Part shown: one piece after another, positions 1-8,317 of the stretch
How positions within the stretch are numbered: position 1 is the first letter of the stretch
Layout: the number at the start of each line of letters is the position of its first letter
Assembly: GCA_963703235.1 (NCBI GenBank)
Contig: OY969802.1
Location: 1,116,001 to 1,180,000, forward strand
Length of the DNA stretch: 64,000 nucleotides
Origin: VRUE01 sp963703235
Lineage (GTDB): Bacteria; Actinomycetota; Thermoleophilia; Solirubrobacterales; 70-9
Reading direction: 5' to 3'
The notes under the pieces: model-generated
Told to the model about the DNA's origin: nothing
Database searches by the model: none
Seen by the model: the letters and a program-made list of their open reading frames with translations, nothing else
Position numbers and translations under genes: made by a program

Positions 1-650
1 ATCGGCGCGTAGCGACTCTCGAAGCGGCGACCGACGAACTCGCAGACCTCGTCGACGTCGAAAGGCTTCTCCGGGATGAGGATCACGTTGGCGCCGCCCG
101 CCAGGCCTGCGTGGAAGGCGATCCAGCCGGCGTGGCGACCCATCACCTCGGCGATCAGGACACGGTGGTGGCTGCCAGCCGTCGTGTGCAGCCGGTCGAT
201 CGCCTCCATCGCGATGTTGACGGCAGTGTCGAAGCCGAAAGTGTAGTCGGTGGCGCCGAGGTCGTTGTCGATCGTCTTCGGCACGCCGACGATCTGCACG
301 CCGTGCTCGGCATGCAGGCGGGCAGCGGCGCCAAGCGTGTCCTCGCCGCCGATCGCAATCAGGCCGTCGACGCCATCGGCCGCCAGGTTCTCGACGATCC
401 GCTCGGGGCCGCCATCCTCCTTGAAGGGGTTGGTCCGCGAGGCGCCGAGAATGGTTCCCCCGCGCGGCAGGATGCCGCGCACCTCCGGCACGCCGAGCTG
501 GCCGCTGTCGCGCTCCAGCGGCCCGCGCCAGCCGTCGCGGTAGCCGACGAACTCGTGGCCGCATTGCTCGACCCCCTTGCGGACGATCGCCCGGATCACC
601 GCGTTGAGCCCGGGGCAGTCGCCGCCGCCGGTGAGTACGCCGATCCGCAT
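1..650 (-). CDS. pfkA: 6-phosphofructokinase, probably PPi-dependent (3' end cut by window)
   Basis: Phosphorylates fructose 6-phosphate to the 1,6-bisphosphate in glycolysis (cytoplasm). Reading from the ATG at 650, 216 residues are visible and the gene runs off the left edge. The start MRIGVLTGGGDCPGLNAV is the standard PFK N-terminus. GGEDT at residues 101-105 and PKTIDND at 125-131 follow, then the MGRHAGW motif. Asp at position 104 together with Lys in PKTIDND is the combination known from PPi-dependent actinobacterial PFKs, whereas ATP enzymes have Gly at 104. Phosphoryl-donor use is therefore inferred to be PPi. Convergent or operon partners on the left are unseen. Confidence 0.95.
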   Translation of the reverse strand, partial: MRIGVLTGGGDCPGLNAVIRAIVRKGVEQCGHEFVGYRDGWRGPLERDSGQLGVPEVRGILPRGGTILGASRTNPFKEDGGPERIVENLAADGVDGLIAIGGEDTLGAAARLHAEHGVQIVGVPKTIDNDLGATDYTFGFDTAVNIAMEAIDRLHTTAGSHHRVLIAEVMGRHAGWIAFHAGLAGGANVILIPEKPFDVDEVCEFVGRRFESRYAP

Positions 651-722
651 GAAGCGCAGCTTAGAGCTGGCCAGCCAGAGGATGAAGCGGTAGTTTCGAT
701 CGCAACCGAAAAGGAGAAGAGG

Positions 723-1538
723 ATGAGCGAGTCAGTGGATCTTCAAGCGGTCGGACAGATACAGCAGAAGACTTGGTCCGAAGGCGACTTCGCGATGGTT
801 GCCGGGATCGTGATGATGGTCGCCGAGGAGCTCGCCGAAGCGCTCGAGATCGTGCCCGACGAGCGCGTCCTCGACGTCGCCTGCGGCAGCGGCAACGGCG
901 CGATCGCCGCCGGCCGGCGCGCCTGGGGCAATACGGTGGGCGCCGACTTCGTGCCTTCGCTGCTCGAGCGCGGTCGCGAGCGCGCCGCCGCCGATCGCCT
1001 CGACGTCGAGTTCGTCGAGGCTGACGCCATCGACCTCCCTTTCGGCGACGGCGAGTTCGACGTCGTGATGTCGATCTTCGGCGCGATGTTCCCGGCCGAC
1101 CAGGAGAAGGCGGCGGCCGAGCTGCTGCGCGTCTGCAAGCCGGGCGGGCGGATCGGGATGGCCAACTGGGTGCCCGACGGGGGCATCGGCAAGATGTTCA
1201 TGACCATCGCCAAACACGCGCCGCCGCCGCCCGGGGTGCCTTCGCCGCTGGCCTGGGGGACGGAGGAGCGGCTGCGCGAGCTGTTCGGCGGCGGCATCGC
1301 CGAGCTGCGCGTCGAGCGCAAGCGCTCGCGACAGACCTTCCGCTCGCCGGAGCACTGGCTCGACTTCTTCCGCACCTACTTCGGACCGACGAAGGTCGCC
1401 TTCGAGCGCGTCAGTCCTGACGGCGAGGAGGCTCTTGCCGCCGACCTTTTGGCCTTCGCCGCAGAGGCGAACACGGCCGGGGACCGGGCCTTGGTGCTCG
1501 AACCCGAGTACCTGCAGGTGATCGCGACGCGCGCTTAG
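723..1538 (+). CDS. class I SAM-dependent methyltransferase
   Basis: A 271-aa soluble methyltransferase of the UbiE/COQ5-like type; substrate unknown. The SAM-binding motif I DVACGSGNG lies near residues 55-63, followed by the acidic motif II region (GADFVP) and a post-I motif FDVVMSIFGAMF. I chose the ATG at 723 because an AAGGAGAAG Shine-Dalgarno lies just upstream (about 709-717) and the family homology begins there, although the frame stays open to 111 through the opposite strand of pfkA. It is divergent from pfkA and convergent with the trp locus, so it is probably a single-gene unit. Confidence 0.85.
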   Translation: MSESVDLQAVGQIQQKTWSEGDFAMVAGIVMMVAEELAEALEIVPDERVLDVACGSGNGAIAAGRRAWGNTVGADFVPSLLERGRERAAADRLDVEFVEADAIDLPFGDGEFDVVMSIFGAMFPADQEKAAAELLRVCKPGGRIGMANWVPDGGIGKMFMTIAKHAPPPPGVPSPLAWGTEERLRELFGGGIAELRVERKRSRQTFRSPEHWLDFFRTYFGPTKVAFERVSPDGEEALAADLLAFAAEANTAGDRALVLEPEYLQVIATRA

Positions 1539-1566
1539 CGGGACGCCGCGGGCAGGCGAAGAGCGG

Positions 1567-1725
1567 TCAGCCGCTGGGGCCGATCGTCTGCCGGAGCACG
1601 CGAGCGGCGGCGCCGATGAAGAGAACGGTGAGGAAGACCATGCCCGCGATCGGCCCGCCCTGTCCGAGGGCGTAGGAGATCGTCGCCGCGGCGAGCGCGA
1701 GGAAGAAGGTGACCACGAGTCCCAT
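1567..1725 (-). CDS. small two-helix membrane protein
   Basis: A 52-aa open frame from ATG at 1725 to TGA at 1567, 29 nt downstream of trpA. It has two hydrophobic stretches (VVTFFLALAAATISYAL and GMVFLTVLFIGAAARV) separated by a short GQGGP turn and ends with a basic tail. No strong ribosome-binding site is visible, so expression would depend on read-through from trpA. I do not recognise a family. Small membrane proteins near trp genes are common in actinobacteria, which gives mild support. Moderate confidence only. Confidence 0.5.
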   Translation of the reverse strand: MGLVVTFFLALAAATISYALGQGGPIAGMVFLTVLFIGAAARVLRQTIGPSG

Positions 1726-1754
1726 GCGGCGGGGAGATTAAAGGAAGCAGCGGC

Positions 1755-2573
1755 CTACGCGGCGAGCGCGGCCCGCGCCTCGCGCAGGAACGACGCAACC
1801 GCCTCGGCGGCGTCCTCTGCCGAGCCCGCCTCGTTGGCGGCGCGGACCAGCCGGCTGCCGACGATCATGCCATCGGCGATCTCCCCCACCTGCGCTGCCT
1901 GCTCCGGGGTGCCGATCCCGAAGCCGACCGCGACCGGAACCTCGGCGTCGGCCTTGGTCGCGGCGACGAGGTCGGCGAGCCCGGCCGGCAACCGCTCCCG
2001 CTCGCCGGTGGTGCCGACGCTGGAGACGACGTAGACGAACCCCGTGGCGGCGGCGCAGATGCGGGCGCGCCGCTCGGCGCCGGTGGTCGGCGCAAGCAGC
2101 GGCACCAGGGCCAGGCCAGCGGCCGTGAGGGCGTCTCGAATCGCTCCGGCCTCGTCGAGCGGCAGGTCGGGGACGATCGCCCCCGCGGCGCCGGCGCCGG
2201 CGGCCCGGCGGGCGAACTCGGCGGCACCGCCGTGGGCCAGGACCATGTTCGCGTAGGCCATCAGGACGACCGGAACCCGGTCGGAGACCGAGGAGCAGAC
2301 CTCCAGCGCGGAGTCGAGCGTGGCGCCGGCGGCCAGCGCAGCCGTGGCGGCAGCATGGATCGTCGGCCCGTCGGCAAGGGGGTCCGAGAAGGGAACGCCG
2401 AGCTCGATTAGATCGGCGCCGGAATCGGCGTAGGCGGTGGCGATCGCCAGCGACGACCCCTGGTCTGGAAAGCCGGCCATCATGTACGGCATCAGCGCCG
2501 CCCGGCCCTCGGCACGAGCGGAATCGAATGCGGCGCCGATCCGCTCGACGCCGGTCAGCGTCGCCTCAGCCAC
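1755..2573 (-). CDS. trpA: tryptophan synthase alpha subunit
   Basis: Cleaves indole-3-glycerol phosphate to indole and glyceraldehyde 3-phosphate, passing indole to TrpB. The 272-aa TIM barrel has catalytic Glu57 in LIELGVPFSDP and Asp68 in LADGPT, the expected 11-residue spacing. The phosphate-binding Gly loop near GFGIGTPEQ is present. Start is GTG at 2573, overlapping the last 8 nt of trpB, which implies translational coupling. It is the last enzyme gene of the trp locus. Confidence 0.97.
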   Translation of the reverse strand: MAEATLTGVERIGAAFDSARAEGRAALMPYMMAGFPDQGSSLAIATAYADSGADLIELGVPFSDPLADGPTIHAAATAALAAGATLDSALEVCSSVSDRVPVVLMAYANMVLAHGGAAEFARRAAGAGAAGAIVPDLPLDEAGAIRDALTAAGLALVPLLAPTTGAERRARICAAATGFVYVVSSVGTTGERERLPAGLADLVAATKADAEVPVAVGFGIGTPEQAAQVGEIADGMIVGSRLVRAANEAGSAEDAAEAVASFLREARAALAA

Positions 2574-3732
2574 TCGTACGCTCCGCTACCTCAGCCAAAT
2601 CCTTGTCGCCGCGGCCGGAGAGGCAGAGCACGTCGTAACCGTCGCCGCCGCCATTCTCCAGCAGCCAGGCGATCGCGTGCGAGGACTCGAGCGCCGGGAT
2701 GATCCCCTCCAGGCGGGCCAGCTCGGCGAAGGCGGCTAGGGCAGCCACGTCGGTGACCGCGGTGTAGGTGGCGCGACCGGTATCGCGCAGGTGGGCGTGC
2801 TCTGGGCCGACGCCGGGATAGTCGAGGCCGGCCGAGACCGAGTGCGCCTCGAGGATCTGCCCCTCCTCGTCGGCGATCACCGAGGAGAGCGAGCCGTGCA
2901 GGACGCCGGTCGTCCCGGCCCCCAGTGAGGCGCCGTGGCGGCCGCTCTCCAAGCCCTCCCCCGCCGCCTCGACGCCCACCAACGCCACCTCGGCGTCGTC
3001 GACGAACGGCGTGAAGATGCCGATCGAGTTGGAGCCGCCGCCGACGCAGGCGATCACCCGCGCCGGCAGGGCGCCCTCGGCGTCGAGCGCCTGCACGCGG
3101 GCCTCGTCGCCGATCACCCGCTGCAGGTCGCGGACCAGGGCCGGAAAGGGTGCCGGGCCTACGGCGGAGCCGATGATGTAGTGGGTCGTCTCCACGTTTG
3201 CGACCCAGTCGCGGATCGCGGCGCTGACCGCCTCCTTTAGCGTGCGGGCGCCGGCCTCGACCGGCTCCACCTCCGCCCCCAGCAAGCGCATCCGCTCCAC
3301 GTTGGGCGCCTGGCGGCGGATGTCCTCGGTTCCCATGTAGACGACGCACTCGATCCCGAGCAGGGCGCAGGCGGTCGCGGTCGCGACCCCGTGCTGACCG
3401 GCGCCGGTCTCGGCGATCACCCGCTGCTTGCCCATCCGCCGCGCCAGCAGCGCCTGGCCGACCGCGTTGTTGATCTTGTGGGCGCCGGTGTGGGCGAGGT
3501 CCTCGCGCTTCAGGTAGACGCGACGCCCGGCGCGCTCGGAGAAGCGCTCGGCCAGGTAGAGCGGCGTCGGCCGGCCGATGAAGTCGCGATGCAGCGAGGA
3601 GAGGCGCGCCTGGAACTCCTCGTCCTCGCGGGCCTCCGTCCATGCCACGGTCAGCTCGTCGAGCGCCGCGATCAGCGTCTCGGGCACGTAGCGCCCCCCG
3701 TAGGGGCCGAATCTCTCCTCGACGACGCTCAC
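2566..3732 (-). CDS. trpB: tryptophan synthase beta subunit
   Basis: PLP enzyme condensing indole with serine to give tryptophan. At 388 aa it has normal TrpB1 length. The PLP lysine is Lys86 in HTGAHKINN. The GAGQHG motif and the glycine-rich phosphate clamp CVGGGSNSIG are present. It starts with GTG at 3732, overlapping the trpF stop by 4 nt (GTGA), and overlaps trpA by 8 nt, so trpF-trpB-trpA are translationally coupled. Confidence 0.98.
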   Translation of the reverse strand: MSVVEERFGPYGGRYVPETLIAALDELTVAWTEAREDEEFQARLSSLHRDFIGRPTPLYLAERFSERAGRRVYLKREDLAHTGAHKINNAVGQALLARRMGKQRVIAETGAGQHGVATATACALLGIECVVYMGTEDIRRQAPNVERMRLLGAEVEPVEAGARTLKEAVSAAIRDWVANVETTHYIIGSAVGPAPFPALVRDLQRVIGDEARVQALDAEGALPARVIACVGGGSNSIGIFTPFVDDAEVALVGVEAAGEGLESGRHGASLGAGTTGVLHGSLSSVIADEEGQILEAHSVSAGLDYPGVGPEHAHLRDTGRATYTAVTDVAALAAFAELARLEGIIPALESSHAIAWLLENGGGDGYDVLCLSGRGDKDLAEVAERTSG

Positions 3733-4364
3733 GAAGAAGGGACGCTAGCGCTCTGCGCGGCCTCGAAGAAGGCGGTCATCGCGGCGTGGTCCTTGCGGCC
3801 CGGCTCCGCCTCGACGCCGCTGGCGACGTCGACCGCGAACGGATGCGTCGTCGCGATCGCCGCGGCGACGTTCTCCGGGCGCAGGCCGCCGGCGACGATC
3901 GCCGGCACCGCGGAGCGGTGCTCGCGCAGCAGCCCCCAGTCGAAGCTCTCGCCGGTCCCGCCCCACAACCCCTTGTCTTTGCGGTCGAAGAGGTGGAAGT
4001 CGGTCCGCAACGCCTCCGCCGCGTGAACGTCGGCAGCCGATGCGACGTGAACCGCCTTGATCACCTTGACCCCGGTCCGCCGCGCCACCTCCCCGCAAAA
4101 GGCCGGCCCCTCTTCCCCGTTCAGCTGCACCATCGTCAACCCAGCATCCTCGACCGCCTTCGCGACCTCGTCCAGCTCCGGGTTGACGAACACCCCAACA
4201 ACCTCGCACTTCCTCCGAAAGGCAGCAGCAATCCGCACCGCCTCCCCCGGCTCAATAGCCCGCGGACTCTCCGCGAAATGGATAAGACCGATAGCCCAAG
4301 CCCCAAGCCGCACAGCCTCGGCGGCATCGTCCAGATTGGTGACCCCACAGATCTTCACCCGCAT
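3729..4364 (-). CDS. trpF: phosphoribosylanthranilate isomerase
   Basis: Isomerises N-(5'-phosphoribosyl)anthranilate to CdRP, the third tryptophan step. The 211-aa TIM barrel begins MRVKICGVTN with the catalytic Cys, and ends with the general-acid region AVDVASGVE (Asp) and a phosphate loop AGGLRPENV. The frame is open far upstream across the opposite reading of htrA, but homology fixes the ATG at 4364. A TAATCT box lies 7 nt before the ATG, suggesting a near-leaderless start and an internal promoter for trpF-trpB-trpA. Confidence 0.96.
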   Translation of the reverse strand: MRVKICGVTNLDDAAEAVRLGAWAIGLIHFAESPRAIEPGEAVRIAAAFRRKCEVVGVFVNPELDEVAKAVEDAGLTMVQLNGEEGPAFCGEVARRTGVKVIKAVHVASAADVHAAEALRTDFHLFDRKDKGLWGGTGESFDWGLLREHRSAVPAIVAGGLRPENVAAAIATTHPFAVDVASGVEAEPGRKDHAAMTAFFEAAQSASVPSS

Positions 4365-4371
4365 GAAGCTG

Positions 4372-4396
4372 AGATTACGGGACGGATCAATCCGTC
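4372..4396 (-). promoter_or_regulatory. candidate trpF promoter with operator-like dyad
   Basis: On the minus strand a TAATCT -10-like box (4372-4377) lies 7 nt before the trpF ATG. Immediately upstream is a 16-bp dyad, GACGGAT-CA-ATCCGTC (4381-4396), occupying the promoter spacer. This is the position where a repressor would block a separate trpFBA promoter. The regulator is unknown and the dyad does not resemble the E. coli trp operator. Confidence 0.45.
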
Positions 4397-4413
4397 TGGC
4401 TAAAGCGGCATCT

Positions 4414-4560
4414 CGGGCGGGTGGTGTCGGGGTGGGGTGTCCTCCGCCAGCCCGAAGTCTGCGGAGGGCGAGGCCACGACCCTGACGCCGATTCGTCCCT
4501 CTGCCCGGAGCAGAGCGTAGGGCCAGGAGGGCACCCCACCCCGGCAACAGGACCCGCCCG
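4414..4560. repeat. bipartite palindromic element A (htrA-trpF gap)
   Basis: Imperfect inverted repeat between htrA and trpF. The left arm 4414-4445 contains GGTGGGGTGTCCTCC and pairs with the right arm 4526-4560 over about 27 of 32 positions, with a 3-nt size difference. The enclosed 80 nt contains further short complementary stretches. It could act as a terminator for trpC-htrA, but there is no T-run. Its GGGTGGGG-rich arms resemble those at 24312, 25581 and 22447. Confidence 0.7.
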
Positions 4561-4567
4561 CCGATAC

Positions 4568-5794
4568 CTATTTGGCAGGCGGCCCGACTGGTCCCGACTG
4601 CGAGTCTTCGACCGAGGCGGGCCTGACGCCGAGGGTGACGGTCACGCTCTTGGTCGAGTCGTCGCGGCGCACGGTCAGCCTCATCTCGTCGCCCGGTGCC
4701 GCCGCGTCGACCGCGTCGATCACCTCTTCCATGCCGTCGACGTCCCTGCCGTCGACGGCGACGACGATGTCGCCCCCGACCCTGATGTTGGCGCCTTCGA
4801 TCGTCGCCGAGGAGTCGCCGCCCTCGATGCCCGCCTCGTCGGCCGGGCCTCCCTCGACGACTTCGTTGATCAGGACGCCGCTGTCGACCGGCAGCTTCAG
4901 CGCCTCCGCCAAATCGGGAGTGATGCTGCCGCCGCTGATCCCCAGGTAGGCATGCTCGACCTCGCCGTCGTCCTGGAGCTGGCGGACCACGTCGCGGGCG
5001 GTGTTGATCGGGACCGCGAAGCCGATGCCGACGTTGCCCTGACCGCCGCCGGTCTGGATCTGGGAGTTGATCCCGATCACGCTGCCCGAAGCGTCGATCA
5101 GCGGGCCGCCGGAGTTGCCGGGGTTGATCGCGGCGTCGGTCTGGATCACATGCGAGATCGAGAAGCCGTTGGGGGCCTGGATCTGCCGCTGCAGGGCGGA
5201 GACGATGCCAGCGGTCACGGTGCGTTCGAGCCCAAATGGGTTGCCGATCGCGACCACCGGCTCGCCGACTTCGACCTGCGAGGAGTCGCCGAGCGCCAGC
5301 GGATGAAGTTGGTCGGCAGGAGCGTCGACGTCGAGCAGAGCGACGTCGGTGGCCGGATCGGTTCCGACGACCTCGGCGTCGTAGCGGCTCTCCGACGGGC
5401 CGAGGGTGACCTCGACCCCTTCCGCCCCCTCGACCACGTGGCTGTTGGTGATGATGTGGCCTTCGGTGTCGATCAGGAAACCGGAGCCGCTGGCAATGCC
5501 TTCGCCGCCGGGTTCGCCGAAGGGATCGATGCCCGGGGCTCCATCTTCGCCCTGCCTCGCTTCGATAAAGGCGATCCCGCGCTCGGCGCTGCGATAGATC
5601 CGGTTGACCGGGTTTGCCTCGGCCTCGCCATCCGTGCTGGCGACCGGCGTCAAAGCCCTGGTGACCGTGACGGTCGAGCCGCCGTCGTCCTCGGCCTCGA
5701 TCCAGCCGGCGCCGATCGCCAGCAGGCCGAAGAGGGCGACGACCGCCCCGCCCAGCAGGGCGGACCCGAAGGAAGTACCGAAGAAACGCTTCAT
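4568..5794 (-). CDS. HtrA/DegP-like membrane-anchored serine protease with PDZ domain
   Basis: Envelope quality-control protease of the trypsin-like S1C family, 408 aa. One N-terminal membrane helix (about residues 10-30) is followed by a linker, the protease domain (about 62-265) and a PDZ domain (about 275-390). The catalytic triad is visible as His119 (TNSHVV), Asp150 (ATDVALLDV) and Ser228 (GNSGGP). Start ATG at 5794 is preceded by a 17-bp dyad. It sits inside the trp locus, downstream of trpC and upstream of trpF, with no obvious functional link to tryptophan synthesis. Confidence 0.95.
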   Translation of the reverse strand: MKRFFGTSFGSALLGGAVVALFGLLAIGAGWIEAEDDGGSTVTVTRALTPVASTDGEAEANPVNRIYRSAERGIAFIEARQGEDGAPGIDPFGEPGGEGIASGSGFLIDTEGHIITNSHVVEGAEGVEVTLGPSESRYDAEVVGTDPATDVALLDVDAPADQLHPLALGDSSQVEVGEPVVAIGNPFGLERTVTAGIVSALQRQIQAPNGFSISHVIQTDAAINPGNSGGPLIDASGSVIGINSQIQTGGGQGNVGIGFAVPINTARDVVRQLQDDGEVEHAYLGISGGSITPDLAEALKLPVDSGVLINEVVEGGPADEAGIEGGDSSATIEGANIRVGGDIVVAVDGRDVDGMEEVIDAVDAAAPGDEMRLTVRRDDSTKSVTVTLGVRPASVEDSQSGPVGPPAK

Positions 5795-5795
5795 C

Positions 5796-5812
5796 GGTCC
5801 GATGATCGGACC
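5796..5812. promoter_or_regulatory. perfect dyad abutting the htrA start codon
   Basis: GGTCCGAT-G-ATCGGACC is a perfect 8+1+8 palindrome ending one base before the htrA ATG (5794). It could be a repressor operator or an RNA hairpin between the ribosome-binding site and start. No matching site was noticed elsewhere in the window. Confidence 0.45.
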
Positions 5813-5851
5813 TCACTTCTAAGTTCTCCTAAAGAATGCCGGCGGGGGGCG

Positions 5852-6652
5852 CTACGGCAGGTGGTGCTCCTTGGTCCCCTCGTCGGCGCCGGTCAGCTCG
5901 CGGGCCAGCGCTTCAGGGTCGGTGGCGCTCATCAGGGCCCCGCCGATCAGGACCGCGTCGACCCCTACCCGTTCCAGCTCCTCCAGCTCAGCGCGGGCCG
6001 AGATGCCGCTCTCGGCGACGACGGTCTTTCCCGCCGGCACGTCGGGCATCAGCTCGTAGGTGGTGGCGACGTCGACCAACCCCTCGTCGAGGTTGCGATT
6101 GTTGATCCCGATCACATCCGCGTCGAGCTCGAGTGCCCGCTCCAGCTCGCCCGCATCGTGGACCTCGACCAGGCAATCGAGATCGAGGCTGCGCGTCTCC
6201 TCGTACAGCCTGCGCAGCAACTCGTCGTCGAGCGCGCGGACGATCAGCAGCACCGCGTCGGCCCCGTAGACCGCCGCCTCGTAGAGCTGGTAGGGATCGA
6301 CGATGAAGTCCTTGCGCAGGATCGGCAGGTCGCAGCCAGCACGCGCGGCCTGCAGGTCGTCGAGCGAGCCGCCGAAATGGCGCTCGTCGGTCAGCACCGA
6401 GAGGGCCGCGGCGCCGCCGCGCTCATAAGCGCCGACCTGCGCAGCCACGGTAGCGGTCGCCGATATCTCGCCGGCGCTCGGTGAGCGCCGCTTGAACTCG
6501 GCGATCAGCGAGAGGCCGGGCCGGACCAGCGCCTCGTCGAAGGGCCGGTCGCGGCCGCGCTCCGGAAGCCGCGACTCGAGTTCGGCCTGGGAAGTCCGGC
6601 TGCGGCGCTCCTCCACCCCTTCGCGCGCAGCACCGATGAGCTGCTCGATCAT
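5852..6652 (-). CDS. trpC: indole-3-glycerol-phosphate synthase
   Basis: Closes the indole ring by converting CdRP to indole-3-glycerol phosphate. The 266-aa TIM barrel carries the catalytic signature EFKRRSPS (Lys and Glu), LRKDFIVDPYQ with the general-acid Lys, GINNRNL and VVAESGIS. Start ATG at 6652 is set by homology; the frame is open further upstream in the shadow of trpD. It follows trpD by 20 nt and precedes htrA by 57 nt. Confidence 0.97.
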   Translation of the reverse strand: MIEQLIGAAREGVEERRSRTSQAELESRLPERGRDRPFDEALVRPGLSLIAEFKRRSPSAGEISATATVAAQVGAYERGGAAALSVLTDERHFGGSLDDLQAARAGCDLPILRKDFIVDPYQLYEAAVYGADAVLLIVRALDDELLRRLYEETRSLDLDCLVEVHDAGELERALELDADVIGINNRNLDEGLVDVATTYELMPDVPAGKTVVAESGISARAELEELERVGVDAVLIGGALMSATDPEALARELTGADEGTKEHHLP

Positions 6653-6672
6653 GCCCACTGAGGCTGCAAAGC

Positions 6673-7704
6673 CTAGTCGTTGCCGAGGGCGGTGGTGGTA
6701 GCGATCAGCCGTTCGAGCAGCTCGGCGGCGGCGCCATCGTCCACCGCCGCGGTCGCCTTCTCGACCCCCTCGCCGAGGCTCTCGGCAAGGTCGCCGACAT
6801 AGATCGCGGCGGCGGCGTTGAGCAGGACCAGGTCGCGGCGCGGGCCCTCCTCCCCGGCCAGGACGGCCCGCGAGGCGGCCGCGTTCTCGGCCGGACTGCC
6901 GCCGGCCACGTCCTCCAGCTCGGCCCCGCCGAGCCCGAACTCGCCCGGCTCGACGAACCACTCCTCGGTGCCGCCGTCGGCCACCTCGATCACCCGGGTG
7001 CGGGCCGAGATCGAGAGCTCGTCGACCCCGTCCTCGGCGGCAACAACCAGCGCTCGCACGCTGCCCAGGCCTACCAGGGCCTCGGCGATCGTCTCCTGGT
7101 AGTGACGGTCGGAGACGCCCAGCAGCTGCCGCTGGGCGCCAGCCGGGTTGGTCAGCGGGCCGAGGAAGTTGAAGATCGTCCGCACCCCGAGCTCCTTACG
7201 GGCCGGCACCACATGCGCCATCGCCGCGTGGTGCCGCGGGGCGAACATAAAGCCGAAGCCGACCTCGTCGATGCAGCGCCCGACCTGCTCGGGGGTCAGC
7301 TCGATGTCGATGCCGAGCGCCTCCAGCAAGTCGGCGGAGCCGCAGCGGCTGGTGTTGGAGCGGTTGCCATGCTTGGCCACCGCGCAACCCGCCCCGGCCG
7401 CGACCAGGGCCGCGGTGGTCGAGACGTTGAAGGTCGACGGCCCGCCGCCGGTGCCGGCGGTGTCGACGAGGTCCTCGCGTTGCGTCTGGACCGGCGTCGA
7501 CAGCGCCCGCATCGTCCGCGCCAACCCAATCAGCTCCGGCACCGTCTCCCCCTTCGCCCGCAGGGCGATCAGGAAGGCAGCGGTCTGGACGTCGCTGGAG
7601 CGTCCCCCCATGATCTCGGCGAGCACCGCCGCGGCGTGGTCGGCGGTCAGGTGGTCGCCAGCGCAAACCGCATCGATTGCCCTCGTGACGACGTCGTTCG
7701 GCAT
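6673..7704 (-). CDS. trpD: anthranilate phosphoribosyltransferase
   Basis: Transfers phosphoribose from PRPP to anthranilate. At 343 aa it is normal length. The PRPP-binding GTGGG motif (DTAGTGGGPSTFN) and the KHGNRSNTS loop are present. ATG at 7704 shares one base with the trpG stop (TGATG), indicating coupling. The C-terminus ends ATTTALGND. Confidence 0.97.
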   Translation of the reverse strand: MPNDVVTRAIDAVCAGDHLTADHAAAVLAEIMGGRSSDVQTAAFLIALRAKGETVPELIGLARTMRALSTPVQTQREDLVDTAGTGGGPSTFNVSTTAALVAAGAGCAVAKHGNRSNTSRCGSADLLEALGIDIELTPEQVGRCIDEVGFGFMFAPRHHAAMAHVVPARKELGVRTIFNFLGPLTNPAGAQRQLLGVSDRHYQETIAEALVGLGSVRALVVAAEDGVDELSISARTRVIEVADGGTEEWFVEPGEFGLGGAELEDVAGGSPAENAAASRAVLAGEEGPRRDLVLLNAAAAIYVGDLAESLGEGVEKATAAVDDGAAAELLERLIATTTALGND

Positions 7705-8315
7705 CAGCCCTCCGCGAGTCCGTCGTTTGTCAATACATGTTTGACAAAAGGCGAGCTCACGCCTAGGAAGTTGGCCAGCAGGTGCTTGCCCTGAGGAGTG
7801 AGGACGGACTCGGGGTGGAACTGGACCCCCTCGGCGGGCAGCTCGCGGTGGCGGGCTCCCATCACGACGTTGCCGAGGCTGGCGCTCAGCTCCAGCTCCG
7901 CGGGCAGATCGGGGTCGGCGACCAGCGAGTGGTAGCGGCCGGCGACCAGCGGGCTCGGTAGGCCGGCGTAGATCGCGCGACCGTCGTGCTCGATCTCGGC
8001 CTCCTTGCCGTGGATCGGCTCGCCCTGCACGGTGCGGCCGCCGAAGGCCTCGACCAGCGACTGGTGTCCGAGACAGACCCCGAGCACCGGTGTGCCGGCC
8101 TCGGCGAAGGCGCGGATCGCCTCGGTCGAGATCCCGGCCTCGGCCGGGGTGCACGGCCCCGGCGAGACGACGAGGCGGTCGGCGCCACGATCGAGCAGCT
8201 CGCCGACCTCGGCCCTGTCGTTGCGCACCACCTCGATCTCGGCCCCGAGCTCGCCCAGGTACTGGACCAGGTTGTAGGTGAAGCTGTCGTAGTTGTCGAT
8301 GACGAGGACCTTCAT
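7704..8315 (-). CDS. trpG: anthranilate synthase glutamine amidotransferase component
   Basis: Class I glutaminase supplying ammonia to TrpE; a stand-alone TrpG (203 aa), not fused to TrpD. The catalytic Cys lies in LGVCLGHQ and the His-x-Glu in VQFHPESV. It starts 2 nt after the trpE stop. The last 40 bp are unusually AT-rich and contain a perfect dyad (7726-7748), odd for this genome. Confidence 0.96.
   Translation of the reverse strand: MKVLVIDNYDSFTYNLVQYLGELGAEIEVVRNDRAEVGELLDRGADRLVVSPGPCTPAEAGISTEAIRAFAEAGTPVLGVCLGHQSLVEAFGGRTVQGEPIHGKEAEIEHDGRAIYAGLPSPLVAGRYHSLVADPDLPAELELSASLGNVVMGARHRELPAEGVQFHPESVLTPQGKHLLANFLGVSSPFVKHVLTNDGLAEG
7726..7748. promoter_or_regulatory. AT-rich dyad in the 3' end of trpG
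   Basis: TTTGTCAA, a 7-nt spacer and TTGACAAA form a perfect 8-bp inverted repeat just upstream of trpD, within codons for FVKHVLTN. Each arm contains TTGACA-type sequence in opposite orientations. It is conspicuous in a GC-rich neighbourhood and could be an operator or internal promoter element for trpD. Confidence 0.35.
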
Positions 8316-8317
8316 CG

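Noticed and set aside
1535..1798. 87-aa minus-strand frame between trpA and the methyltransferase
   Set aside because: Arg-rich out-of-frame shadow; the 52-aa membrane frame at 1567-1725 is more protein-like.
4365..5816. Extension of trpF upstream through htrA (695-aa frame)
   Set aside because: Homology to TrpF starts at 4364 and the extension is the wrong frame of HtrA.
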